Counted from the stretch's first letter, positions 1 through 6,213 are shown. The stretch: 6,213 bases of DNA from Flavobacteriaceae bacterium (GCA_013214275.1 JABSPP010000105.1:1-6213), one strand, 5' to 3'. The notes: generated from the sequence alone by a model not told the origin. Made by a program: numbers and translations.

Positions 1-501
1 ACCAGTATGTACCCCTGCATAGGCAGCAACAGATGGGATTAAGCGTTTCCAGTCAAAACTGAACCTTTTTTTCCAACTTCTAATTTCTTTGGATTTATCT
101 GTATATTCCTGTTCATAAATTAAATATTTCCCTGCTACAGATAAATTTCGAATACCAGAAGCATTGTAACTAGAGTTAAATATATTTTGAAATGCAATTT
201 GACCCTTCTGATAGCCGAAGTGAAGATTGAGCTCTAGCCGCTCTTTAAAAAAACTCGTTCTAAACAATAGATCAATACCTAACAATTCAGGTCTGGAAAA
301 TGTGGGAAGTCTCTCAACCTTTCGATAAAAGACATTCGTTTCTAGCTGATATACACCTGTACCGATACTATAAGGACTCTCAGAAAATCCAGGGCGATTG
401 GAATTGATTACTTCTGTGTATTGAGAATACAAAGGACTACATATCAAAATTAAAATTAGGATACATCGTTTTTTGTATAAGTAAACAGAGCAAGTCGACA
501 T
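1..501 (-). CDS. Putative outer-membrane transporter, MetA-pathway (phenol degradation) type, 3' end missing
   Basis: This is a minus-strand reading frame of 167 codons, open from the ATG at 501 to the window edge, so its C-terminal part lies outside. Residues 1-26 form a signal peptide: a basic stretch (YKKR, 9-12), a hydrophobic core (about 13-24) and a likely cut in SPLYS-QY after residue 26, the usual Bacteroidota pattern with Gln at +1. The mature start carries NSNRPGFSESPYSIGTG (33-49) followed by YQLE. From memory this is characteristic of flavobacterial proteins annotated 'transporter' in the MetA-pathway-of-phenol-degradation family. The alternating polar and hydrophobic segments that follow (for example LELNLHFGYQ) suit beta strands of an outer-membrane barrel. 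It probably sits in the outer membrane, but its cargo is unknown and a role in phenol use should not be assumed. The start is supported by a good promoter about 30 bases upstream. Family assignment is moderately sure; the secreted beta-barrel character is surer. Confidence 0.75.
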   Translation of the reverse strand, partial: MSTCSVYLYKKRCILILILICSPLYSQYTEVINSNRPGFSESPYSIGTGVYQLETNVFYRKVERLPTFSRPELLGIDLLFRTSFFKERLELNLHFGYQKGQIAFQNIFNSSYNASGIRNLSVAGKYLIYEQEYTDKSKEIRSWKKRFSFDWKRLIPSVAAYAGVHTG

Positions 502-531
502 AAAAAACCACAATGAATTTTTGGCTTTAGA

Positions 532-562
532 CAAACATACTGTAAAAATAGGATTCAACAAA
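532..562 (-). promoter_or_regulatory. Bacteroidota-type promoter for the minus-strand outer-membrane gene
   Basis: Read on the minus strand, TTTG lies at 562-559 and TATGTTTG at 539-532, separated by 19 bases. This fits the Bacteroidota primary sigma factor consensus (-33 TTG or TTTG, about 19 bases, -7 TAnnTTTG) without mismatch. Transcription would begin near base 527, giving a leader of about 25 bases before the ATG at 501. The call rests on consensus matching alone. Confidence 0.65.
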
Positions 563-630
563 TGCAATGCAGGGTTTTTTGAGATTTAAAGTTTTGTACA
601 CTATTAACGTATCAATTATTGTCAAATTAT

Positions 631-638
631 TACTTTTG
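631..638 (+). promoter_or_regulatory. Candidate -7 box for the DUF4834/YfhO unit
   Basis: TACTTTTG matches the Bacteroidota -7 consensus TAnnTTTG exactly. No TTG sits at the proper distance upstream; the nearest one (619-621) is only 9 bases away, so the -33 element is weak or absent. Transcription would begin near 643-646. That is downstream of the first in-frame ATG (641) and about 32 bases upstream of the ATG at 677, which favours the latter as start codon. The rest of 502-676 holds the divergent minus-strand promoter and no gene that I can see. Confidence 0.45.
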
Positions 639-676
639 ATATGAATTTGATAAACCCATTTGAAGAATTAGTGCTT

Positions 677-955
677 ATGACATTACTCAAATCACTTGCA
701 GTTGTGAACCTGTTGAAAACACTAGCCATTATCATCTTAGTTTTCTACTTACTACGCTGGCTAACTCGGATTTTTGCGCCTATTCTTATGAGAAGAATGG
801 TGGATAATATCCAGCAAAAGGCACAACAACAATACAAAAAACAACACACTACACGAGCTAGAGAAGGGGAGACAGTTATTGATAAAAAACCCTCTTCTAC
901 CGACCATAGTAGCAATGACGTTGGTGAATATGTGGATTTTGAAGAGGTTGATTGA
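677..955 (+). CDS. DUF4834 family small membrane protein
   Basis: This is a 92-residue protein of unknown function. A hydrophobic segment (about residues 8-26, containing LAIIILVFYLL) is followed by RWLTRIFAP and a basic region (MRR), the N-terminal pattern of the DUF4834 family of Bacteroidota. A Gln/Lys-rich linker follows, then a conserved-looking tail: GETVIDKKP (64-72) and an acidic end VGEYVDFEEVD (82-92). One membrane span with a cytoplasmic acidic tail is the simplest topology; this is inferred, not shown. The frame is open from an ATG at 641, which would add 12 residues. I prefer 677 because a -7 box at 631-638 places the transcript start after 641, and because the shorter form begins close to the hydrophobic segment, as I recall for the family. 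The YfhO-family gene begins one base after the stop codon, so the two are almost certainly co-transcribed and translationally coupled. Confidence 0.8.
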   Translation: MTLLKSLAVVNLLKTLAIIILVFYLLRWLTRIFAPILMRRMVDNIQQKAQQQYKKQHTTRAREGETVIDKKPSSTDHSSNDVGEYVDFEEVD

Positions 956-956
956 T

Positions 957-3392
957 ATGAATTTTAAAGCGTTTTTACCACATCTTACATCACTGCTCGT
1001 CTTTATTATCGCTTCATTGCTATACTTTCACCCTGTCCTAAAAGGCCAGAAAATATCTCAGTCAGATATCACTCAATATATTGGAATGTCTAAGGAACTT
1101 CGGGACTTTAGAGCAAATACTAATGAAGAGTCCTATTGGACAGAGAGTGCTTTTAGCGGAATGCCAACATATCAATTGGGAGCCCACTTTCCCAACGATT
1201 ATGTTCAACAACTTGATTGGTGGATTCGTTTTCTACCGCGACCAGCAGATTATCTTTTTCTTTATTTTCTGGGATTTTATATTGTAATGCTTGCCCTAAA
1301 AGTGGACTGGAAACTATCTGTCTTGGGTGCGTTGGCATTTGGCTTTTCAACCTATTTGATTATTATTTTTGGAGCAGGACACAATGCAAAAGCGCATGCC
1401 ATCGCTTATATGCCAATGGTATTGGCAGGTATTTTATGGGTATTTCAACGAAAATATCTGTTGGGATTTGTCGTCACTGCACTAGCGATGGCACTGGAGA
1501 TCAAAGCCAATCACATCCAAATGACCTATTACCTGTTCTTTTCCATTCTAATCTTAGGGATTGTAGAGTTCATAGAAGCAGTCAAGAAAAAACAAATTCC
1601 CATATTTGTCAACCAAGTTTTTGTGTTGTTGGCTGCAATGGTACTGGCATTAGGAGTGAATGCTACTCGCTTAATGTCAACAAAAGAATATGCAGATTAC
1701 AGTACTCGAGGTCCCTCAGAATTAACCATCAATCCTGATGGGACCGAGAAAGAGATGACAGACGGATTGTCTAGAGATTACATCACACAATTTAGCTATG
1801 CCATTCCTGAGACGTTCAATTTAATAGTTCCAAGATACATGGGAGGTGGAACGGTAGAACAACTAGGATCGGATTCAAATACCTACGATGTGATTGAATC
1901 CAAGTTTGGAACTAATCAAGCAGAAGATTTTACAGAACAAGTACTTACATATTGGGGTAAACAACCCATTGTAGAAGCACCTGCATATGTTGGGGCTGTG
2001 ATGTTCTTCCTCTTTTTTTTAGGGATTTTTTTAGTCAGAGGAAAACTCAAATATTGGTTGGTTTCATCAACGATTTTTGCTATTGTGATGAGTTGGGGTC
2101 ACCACTTTTTCTTAACAGATATTTTCATTGATTATGTCCCACTTTACAATAAGTTCAGAGCAGTTTCATCATTTCAAGTCATTGCAGAGTTAAGCATTCC
2201 TCTGTTGGGAATTTTGGCAATTAAAGAGTTTTTCTATTCCGAACAAACCGATTTTAAAAAAATACAAGCTTTAAAAAAGGCATTGTACCTAACAACTGCT
2301 CTTATTGTTGTAGGACTCTTGTATGCCTCAGGGTTTTCCGCATTTGAAGGGATCAGAGATGGCAGTTATGTTCAGCTAGAACAACAATATGACATTGAGG
2401 GACTTGTAGATGCTGTTATAGCAGATCGAAAGTCACTATTATATTCAGATAGCTTTAGATCTCTATTACTTATTGGGGTGAGTTTTGGAATACTTTGGCT
2501 ATACATGAAGAAAAAGATGCAATTAGTAACATCTATAACAGCCTTTGTAATGCTAGTCCTTTTTGATTTGTTGCAGGTAAACCTACGCTATGTTAACTCA
2601 AAAGATTTTATGTCTGCAAGAAAAGTGGATCAGCCTTTTCGCCCAACAGAAGCAGACAAGCAGATTTTAAAGGATAAAACTCATTATCGAGTGGCCAACT
2701 TTGCAGTAGATCCTTTTCAAGAGGGTAGGACATCCTACTTTCATAAATCTATAGGAGGATATCATGCCGCTAAAATAGGGCGCTATCAAGATTTAATTGA
2801 GTTTCAGATTGCCAAAAACAATCGTGAGGTATTAAATATGTTAAATGTTAAATACTTCATTTTTCCTGCCGAAGGTGGAGCTCAGCAGGTACAGACCAAT
2901 TCAGAAGCCAATGGAAACGCTTGGTTTGTTAGCAACATCAAAGTAGTTGCCAATGCTAACGAAGAAATTAGAGCATTGGATAGCTTAAAAACCAAAGAAG
3001 AAGTTGTTCTTGATTTAGGCAGTACCGAGAGAAAACGAATCAAAGAGATTGGGCTTGATTCTATGGCGACAATAAAGCTCACAGAATACAAGGTCAATCA
3101 TTTAACGTACCAGTCAATATCAGCAAAAAATGAGTTTGCAGTATTCTCTGAAATCTACTACAGAGACGGTTGGAACGCTTATATAAATGGAAAATTGACA
3201 CCTCATTTTAGAGTAAACTATGTGTTACGGGGAATGGAAGTTCCAGCAGGGAAGCATACTATTGAGTTTAAATTTGAGCCACAGGTTATACAAACAGGAA
3301 GTACAATCTCTCTTATTTCATACGCATTGCTGTTGATTACTCCAGTGGGTTGGTTTTTTTATGATAAGAGAAAGGGTCGATTATCTACATAG
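957..3392 (+). CDS. YfhO family polytopic membrane protein (GT-C-like)
   Basis: This is an 811-residue integral membrane protein, about the length usual for Bacteroidota YfhO-family members. A first span (about 7-24) leads into an extracytoplasmic loop with QSDITQYIG (35-43), whose Asp is in the position of the catalytic or metal-binding acid of GT-C enzymes, then FSGMPTYQLG (67-76). Many spans follow between about 97 and 540. The C-terminal part has the soluble-domain landmarks NMLNVKYFIFP (627-637), YYRDGWNAYINGK (734-746) and GMEVPAGKHTIEF (759-771), then a last span (about 782-801) and a basic tail. Bacillus subtilis YfhO is implicated in lipoteichoic acid glycosylation; Bacteroidota lack that polymer, so a lipid-linked sugar transfer to another envelope glycan is inferred. 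The frame is open from 879, but that would add 26 residues read inside the DUF4834 gene; the ATG at 957, one base after its stop, gives the family N-terminus. The gene end overlaps the convergent glycosyltransferase gene by 8 bases. Confidence 0.88.
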   Translation: MNFKAFLPHLTSLLVFIIASLLYFHPVLKGQKISQSDITQYIGMSKELRDFRANTNEESYWTESAFSGMPTYQLGAHFPNDYVQQLDWWIRFLPRPADYLFLYFLGFYIVMLALKVDWKLSVLGALAFGFSTYLIIIFGAGHNAKAHAIAYMPMVLAGILWVFQRKYLLGFVVTALAMALEIKANHIQMTYYLFFSILILGIVEFIEAVKKKQIPIFVNQVFVLLAAMVLALGVNATRLMSTKEYADYSTRGPSELTINPDGTEKEMTDGLSRDYITQFSYAIPETFNLIVPRYMGGGTVEQLGSDSNTYDVIESKFGTNQAEDFTEQVLTYWGKQPIVEAPAYVGAVMFFLFFLGIFLVRGKLKYWLVSSTIFAIVMSWGHHFFLTDIFIDYVPLYNKFRAVSSFQVIAELSIPLLGILAIKEFFYSEQTDFKKIQALKKALYLTTALIVVGLLYASGFSAFEGIRDGSYVQLEQQYDIEGLVDAVIADRKSLLYSDSFRSLLLIGVSFGILWLYMKKKMQLVTSITAFVMLVLFDLLQVNLRYVNSKDFMSARKVDQPFRPTEADKQILKDKTHYRVANFAVDPFQEGRTSYFHKSIGGYHAAKIGRYQDLIEFQIAKNNREVLNMLNVKYFIFPAEGGAQQVQTNSEANGNAWFVSNIKVVANANEEIRALDSLKTKEEVVLDLGSTERKRIKEIGLDSMATIKLTEYKVNHLTYQSISAKNEFAVFSEIYYRDGWNAYINGKLTPHFRVNYVLRGMEVPAGKHTIEFKFEPQVIQTGSTISLISYALLLITPVGWFFYDKRKGRLST

Positions 3393-4506
3393 ATTTTGAA
3401 ATTAAGTTAACTATCTGTTTCAGATAGTAATCGGCAGCTTTTTTGTTTGTATAGTTCCTCACAGTTTTTAAAGCGCAGTCAATTACTAGTTGTTGTTGCT
3501 GTGGATTCAGTTCAAAAACTTGTCGTATTTTAGAAGTAATACTATGCTGAGATTCGTTTTCACTCAAAAAGCCATTTTTTTGATCCACAATGATTCCGTC
3601 GATTCCAGTATGTCTCATGCCTACAACTACCATGCCTCTAGACATCGCCTCCAGATAAACCAACCCAAAAGTTTCATTAATACTTGGCATGACAAAATAA
3701 TCATGTTTATCCATCTCTTCGAATACCTGTTTTCTTTGAATAAATCCTTTAAAAAAAACATGTGAATCAATTCCTAGCTTTCTAGACAACTTCTTCAACA
3801 TTTCTAGATTTAAACCTTCACCTATTACAGTAAACTCAAATTGAAAAGGAAGATTTGATAACGCAATCAAAATTTTATCTGCATTTTTTCTATCGATTAA
3901 TGTTCCCACATAAAGAATTCTTTTCATTTTAGAATGCTTGTATGTCTTTTTTGTTCTAATAGCACTTTCTGGAATTCCTGAATTAGCAATAAAGCTTGGT
4001 TGATTGCTAAATTCTTGAAAAATATTTTCAAATAACTTTTTAACAGTATTTGACCTGTAAGCAAATAAATCTGTGTGTTTAAATACATTTCTTTGTCGCT
4101 TTTTGAACAGATTTTTCCTTGAAAAAAGAATATCAGTAGTGTGAATTCCAACGATAAAAGGAACGTTAAAGTGACCCTTTAAAAAGAAAAAGGGCAGATA
4201 GGCAGTATTCTTATGGCAAATAATTACATCAGGTTTTCTATCGATTAATTTTAAGATTGACTTTCTGGAAATGAGACTTTTCTTTACAATTGGAAACCAG
4301 ATGGGTTTGACAACAATTACTTCGACACCATTGATAAAGACTTTTTTATTTTTCTGTACAACTTCCTTTTCATAGTAATAATAAGGGCGAATGACTTTTA
4401 CAGTATGTTTTTTCGCCCATTCTCTAGTAAAATAATGCAAAGCTGGTGTAGAGTTTTTAAAATTTTCCTCTAGAGGATATAGCTGTGATATAAAAAGAAT
4501 ATTCAA
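3385..4506 (-). CDS. Glycosyltransferase family 4 (GT-B fold), TTG start
   Basis: This is a 373-residue cytoplasmic or membrane-associated retaining glycosyltransferase, a full length for GT4. The N-terminal acceptor domain begins NILFISQLYPLEEN (2-15), the first beta strand of a Rossmann half. The C-terminal donor domain begins about 195 with RILYVGTLIDRKN (196-208), whose Arg-Lys pair matches the phosphate-contacting residues of the family, then VIGEG (227-231), VFFKGF (250-255) and the EX7E motif NETFGLVYLEAMSRG (277-291) with Glu278 and Glu286. It should move a sugar from a nucleotide donor to a lipid-linked or protein acceptor; neither can be named. The start is TTG at 4506: the frame upstream holds no ATG or GTG before a stop, the next Met is residue 194, and this position gives the expected N-terminus. 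In sampled 60-base lines G+C is about 31% here against about 38% in the YfhO gene. It is opposed to both neighbours and overlaps the YfhO gene end by 8 bases, so it is its own transcription unit. Confidence 0.88.
   Translation of the reverse strand: MNILFISQLYPLEENFKNSTPALHYFTREWAKKHTVKVIRPYYYYEKEVVQKNKKVFINGVEVIVVKPIWFPIVKKSLISRKSILKLIDRKPDVIICHKNTAYLPFFFLKGHFNVPFIVGIHTTDILFSRKNLFKKRQRNVFKHTDLFAYRSNTVKKLFENIFQEFSNQPSFIANSGIPESAIRTKKTYKHSKMKRILYVGTLIDRKNADKILIALSNLPFQFEFTVIGEGLNLEMLKKLSRKLGIDSHVFFKGFIQRKQVFEEMDKHDYFVMPSINETFGLVYLEAMSRGMVVVGMRHTGIDGIIVDQKNGFLSENESQHSITSKIRQVFELNPQQQQLVIDCALKTVRNYTNKKAADYYLKQIVNLISKSM
3410..3428. other. Perfect 8-bp inverted repeat near the convergent gene ends
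   Basis: ACTATCTG (3410-3417), a TTT loop and CAGATAGT (3421-3428) form a short hairpin. It lies just past the YfhO stop and inside the last codons of the minus-strand glycosyltransferase. On the plus strand a run of six T begins ten bases after the stem (3439-3444), too far for a standard intrinsic terminator. On the minus strand no T run follows. It may still slow or end transcription at this convergent junction, for which no other terminator was seen, or it may be chance in coding sequence. Confidence 0.3.
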
Positions 4507-4553
4507 AATTAGGTGTGTACGATACGTTTTGTTGCTGTCTGTAGATTATTGGA

Positions 4554-4582
4554 TAAAAGTAATTAAATATGATAAAAGACAA
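4554..4582 (-). promoter_or_regulatory. Candidate promoter for the minus-strand GT4 gene
   Basis: On the minus strand a TTG at 4582-4580 is followed after 18 bases by TACTTTTA (4561-4554), which differs from TAnnTTTG only at the last base. Transcription would begin near 4548, leaving a leader of about 42 bases before the TTG start codon at 4506. The -7 mismatch and AT-rich surroundings keep confidence low. Confidence 0.35.
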
Positions 4583-4588
4583 CGCATC

Positions 4589-4620
4589 TTGTTTTATGTT
4601 CCTTCTAATCCATACATTTG
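4589..4620 (+). promoter_or_regulatory. Bacteroidota-type promoter for the methyltransferase gene
   Basis: TTG at 4589-4591 and TACATTTG at 4613-4620, 21 bases apart, match the Bacteroidota consensus (TTG / TAnnTTTG) with an exact -7 box. Transcription would begin near 4625-4627, about 15 bases before the ATG at 4641 and well after the in-frame ATGs at 4569 and 4596, so it decides the gene start. Its -33 element lies six bases from that of the opposing candidate promoter. Bases 4507-4640 hold these two promoters and no other gene that I can see. Confidence 0.55.
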
Positions 4621-4640
4621 TGCTTTATACGTTTTTGTTG

Positions 4641-5177
4641 ATGTACACTGTTTACCCAAAAAAAAGATACCTACACACCATCAAATTTTTAAAAACTGTC
4701 TTACCAACTCCAGCAACTATTTTAGATTTGGGAGTTAGAAATCCTTTTTCTGAAATTATGGAAGGGCATGGATACGAAGTATATAATACGCAAGGACAAG
4801 ATTTAGATCTGGTACCTGAGATTGTAAGAGAGTATCAGGTTGATGCAGTCTCAGCATTTGAAATTTTTGAACACCTAATCGCCCCATTTAATATACTAAG
4901 AGAAATACAAGCTCCAAAATTGATTACAACGATTCCTTTAAATTTATGGTTTGCTACAGCATATCGAAGTAAAACAGATATGTGGGACCGCCATTACCAC
5001 GAGTTTGAAGACTGGCAGTTCGATTGGTTATTAGAAAAGTCAGGATGGAATATCAAGAACACAGAAAAGTGGACAAATCCTGTGAAGAAGATTGGAGTTC
5101 GGCCGATCTTGCGTTCTTTTACTCCAAGATATTATGCAGTCTATGCGGAACGCACTACTTCGAATAAAATATCATAA
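4641..5177 (+). CDS. Class I SAM-dependent methyltransferase
   Basis: This is a 178-residue cytoplasmic methyltransferase with a Rossmann-like fold. Motif I is ILDLGVRNPFSEIM (27-40); the usual DxGxGxG loop is reduced to DLGVRNP. GYEVYNTQGQDLDL (44-57) gives the second strand and an acidic stretch at motif II, and DAVSAFEIFEHL (68-79) matches the motif seen as 'FEVIEHL' in methyltransferases of the Methyltransf_11/23 kind. A Trp- and His-rich region follows (WDRHYHEFEDWQFDWLL, about 115-131), perhaps the substrate side. The substrate is unknown; its place next to two glycosyltransferases suggests a sugar, glycolipid or glycan-linked acceptor. The frame is open from an ATG at 4569, which would add 24 residues that look like a membrane segment (CFMFLLIHTF). 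I reject that extension because a good promoter sits inside it and the family core starts near YPKKRYLHTIKFL. G+C is about 38% in sampled lines, like the YfhO gene. A terminator-like hairpin follows. Confidence 0.82.
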   Translation: MYTVYPKKRYLHTIKFLKTVLPTPATILDLGVRNPFSEIMEGHGYEVYNTQGQDLDLVPEIVREYQVDAVSAFEIFEHLIAPFNILREIQAPKLITTIPLNLWFATAYRSKTDMWDRHYHEFEDWQFDWLLEKSGWNIKNTEKWTNPVKKIGVRPILRSFTPRYYAVYAERTTSNKIS

Positions 5178-5194
5178 TATGATGAATTAACCTC

Positions 5195-5232
5195 AATATT
5201 TTAGTTGAATAATTGACTAAAATATTTTTTTT
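5195..5232 (+). terminator. Intrinsic terminator-like hairpin after the methyltransferase
   Basis: AATATTTTAGT (5195-5205) pairs perfectly with ACTAAAATATT (5216-5226) over 11 base pairs, and the inner bases can add wobble pairs down to a four-base loop. The right arm runs into eight T (5225-5232). The stem is almost all A-T, so it is weaker than a GC-rich terminator, but the shape fits termination on the plus strand; the minus strand lacks a T run. The 57 bases between the two genes contain nothing else clear apart from a small ATCAT/ATGAT repeat at 5171-5183. Confidence 0.6.
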
Positions 5233-5234
5233 AT

Positions 5235-6213
5235 ATGAACAAACCTCTAATCAAAGCACTCATCATTACCTACTATTGGCCTCCTTTGGGAGGATCTGGT
5301 GTACAGCGTTGGTTAAAGTTTACCAAGTACTTACGAGATTTTGGAGTAGAGCCAGTAATATATACGGTTAAAAACCCCAGCTATCCTAAGCAAGATCACT
5401 CTTTACTAAGAGATATTCCAGAAGGTATTAAAGTCATTCGACAACCAATTTTTGAACCCCATAATATTCCCCTGATTAGTTCATCAAAAAAAAATCAGAG
5501 TGGAGTGTCATTTCAAAATCCAACACCAAGTTTTTTTGGGAAGATCTTACAATATATTCGAGTTCATTATTTCATTCCTGATGCTAGGAAGTTTTGGATC
5601 AAACCCTCGGTGAAATACCTAAAACATTTCCTTTCCAAAGACCCTGTCGATGTTGTTATTACAACTGGACCTCCCCACAGTTTACACTTGATTGGTCTGG
5701 AATTGAAAAAAGAAATAAACATTCAATGGATTTCAGATTTTAGAGATCCTTGGACAGATATTTACTACCATAGCTCTTTTAAAATGAAGAATGCTACCAT
5801 GAGAAAGCACAAGAAGCTAGAGTCTCAAGTACTGGAATTTTCAGACCATATTCTAACCACAAATAAGCATCTTAACGATCTCTTTTCTAACAGAACTAAA
5901 AAACCCGTTACCCTGATCACCAATGGTTATGACGATGAAGCTGTAAAAGGAGTACCCACAAAACGCAATGATGGATTTAGTTTAGATTACATTGGATATC
6001 TCCCGCAGGAAAGCAACCCCATTGCCCTCTGGCAGGCTATTTCAGAACTGTGTTGTGAATCTCCTGATTTCAAAAAAGAAGTTCGTATCAACCTCACTGG
6101 AGATATCAACAGAGTAGTGTACAAGAGTATTCAGTATTTCAAATTAGAATCTGTCACCCAAATAAAGGGCTATGTATCTCATGACAAAGCCATTCAAATG
6201 CAACATTCAGCAA
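5235..6213 (+). CDS. Glycosyltransferase family 4, N-terminal part (3' end beyond window)
   Basis: There are 326 codons visible, with no stop before the right edge; family members of this type run to roughly 400 or more residues. The N-terminus ALIITYYWPPLGGSGVQRW (8-26) is the glycine-rich donor-site loop and acceptor-domain start typical of a Bacteroidota GT4 group. Further landmarks are VDVVITTGPPHSLHL (138-152), WISDFRDPWTDIYY (165-178), a family signature I recognise from related proteins, and LITNGYD (about 227-233), which ends the first domain. The second Rossmann domain begins near LDYIGYLP (250-257). The EX7E region lies outside the window. It should be a cytoplasmic retaining enzyme using a nucleotide sugar; donor and acceptor cannot be told. 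The next in-frame Met is about residue 180, so the ATG at 5235 is the start. That start lies two bases after the T run of a hairpin, so the gene either depends on readthrough from the methyltransferase gene or has a promoter I did not recognise. Confidence 0.88.
   Translation, partial: MNKPLIKALIITYYWPPLGGSGVQRWLKFTKYLRDFGVEPVIYTVKNPSYPKQDHSLLRDIPEGIKVIRQPIFEPHNIPLISSSKKNQSGVSFQNPTPSFFGKILQYIRVHYFIPDARKFWIKPSVKYLKHFLSKDPVDVVITTGPPHSLHLIGLELKKEINIQWISDFRDPWTDIYYHSSFKMKNATMRKHKKLESQVLEFSDHILTTNKHLNDLFSNRTKKPVTLITNGYDDEAVKGVPTKRNDGFSLDYIGYLPQESNPIALWQAISELCCESPDFKKEVRINLTGDINRVVYKSIQYFKLESVTQIKGYVSHDKAIQMQHSA

Noticed and set aside
430..445. Cys21 of the minus-strand secreted protein as a lipoprotein attachment site.
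   Set aside because: The preceding residues LIC lack the small residue at -1 that a lipobox needs; ordinary signal peptidase cleavage after LYS fits better.
563..571. TGCAATGCA, a short near-palindrome upstream of the minus-strand promoter, as a possible operator.
   Set aside because: It is too short and appears only once; chance is as good an explanation.
879..956. Upstream extension of the YfhO frame by 26 residues from the ATG at 879.
   Set aside because: It lies inside the DUF4834 gene in another frame, and the ATG at 957 directly after that gene's stop gives the family N-terminus.
1217..1738. A 173-codon plus-strand open frame inside the YfhO gene.
   Set aside because: It is Cys- and Ser-rich with no recognisable motif and lies wholly within a well-supported gene; a shadow frame.
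2013..2020. A run of eight T in the YfhO gene as a possible slippage or frameshift site.
   Set aside because: The frame continues unbroken on both sides and encodes an ordinary membrane span.
3924..4151. A 75-codon minus-strand frame within the GT4 gene.
   Set aside because: It shares the strand of the glycosyltransferase in another frame, and its residues only echo the low-complexity A/T runs of that gene.

Overview
The window looks like chromosomal DNA of a low-GC member of the Bacteroidota, most likely Flavobacteriaceae. Three things point there. The first is the gene families: a MetA-type outer-membrane protein, a DUF4834 protein directly followed by a YfhO-family membrane protein, and GT4 glycosyltransferases of the GGxGVQR type. 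The second is the promoters, which match the Bacteroidota consensus TTG / TAnnTTTG. The third is the absence of clear Shine-Dalgarno sequences before any start. No RNA gene, insertion sequence, CRISPR array or long repeat was seen.

Layout. (1) Bases 1-501, minus strand, hold the 5' part of a secreted, probably outer-membrane, protein that runs off the left edge. (2) Bases 502-676 are a divergent intergenic region with a well-formed minus-strand promoter and a plus-strand -7 box. (3) Bases 677-3392, plus strand, form a tight two-gene unit: a small DUF4834 membrane protein, then after one base an 811-residue YfhO-family polytopic protein. (4) Bases 3385-4506, minus strand, encode a GT4 glycosyltransferase that starts with TTG, is more AT-rich than its neighbours and overlaps the end of the YfhO gene by 8 bases. 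(5) Bases 4507-4640 are a second divergent intergenic region with two candidate promoters placed back to back. (6) Bases 4641-5177, plus strand, encode a class I SAM-dependent methyltransferase. (7) A strong hairpin with a run of eight T ends two bases before the start of a second GT4 glycosyltransferase (5235 to the right edge, incomplete).

From bases 677 to 6213 the theme is glycan assembly at the envelope: one membrane-embedded GT-C-like protein, two cytoplasmic GT4 enzymes and a methyltransferase. They could belong to a surface polysaccharide or glycolipid locus, but no polymerase, flippase or export gene is visible, so the product cannot be named. The families are all familiar and I see no clearly new system. 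The more interesting points lie in start-site choice and in the control regions: two gene starts that simple longest-ORF calling would place too far upstream, a TTG start, paired promoters and a terminator pressed against a start codon.
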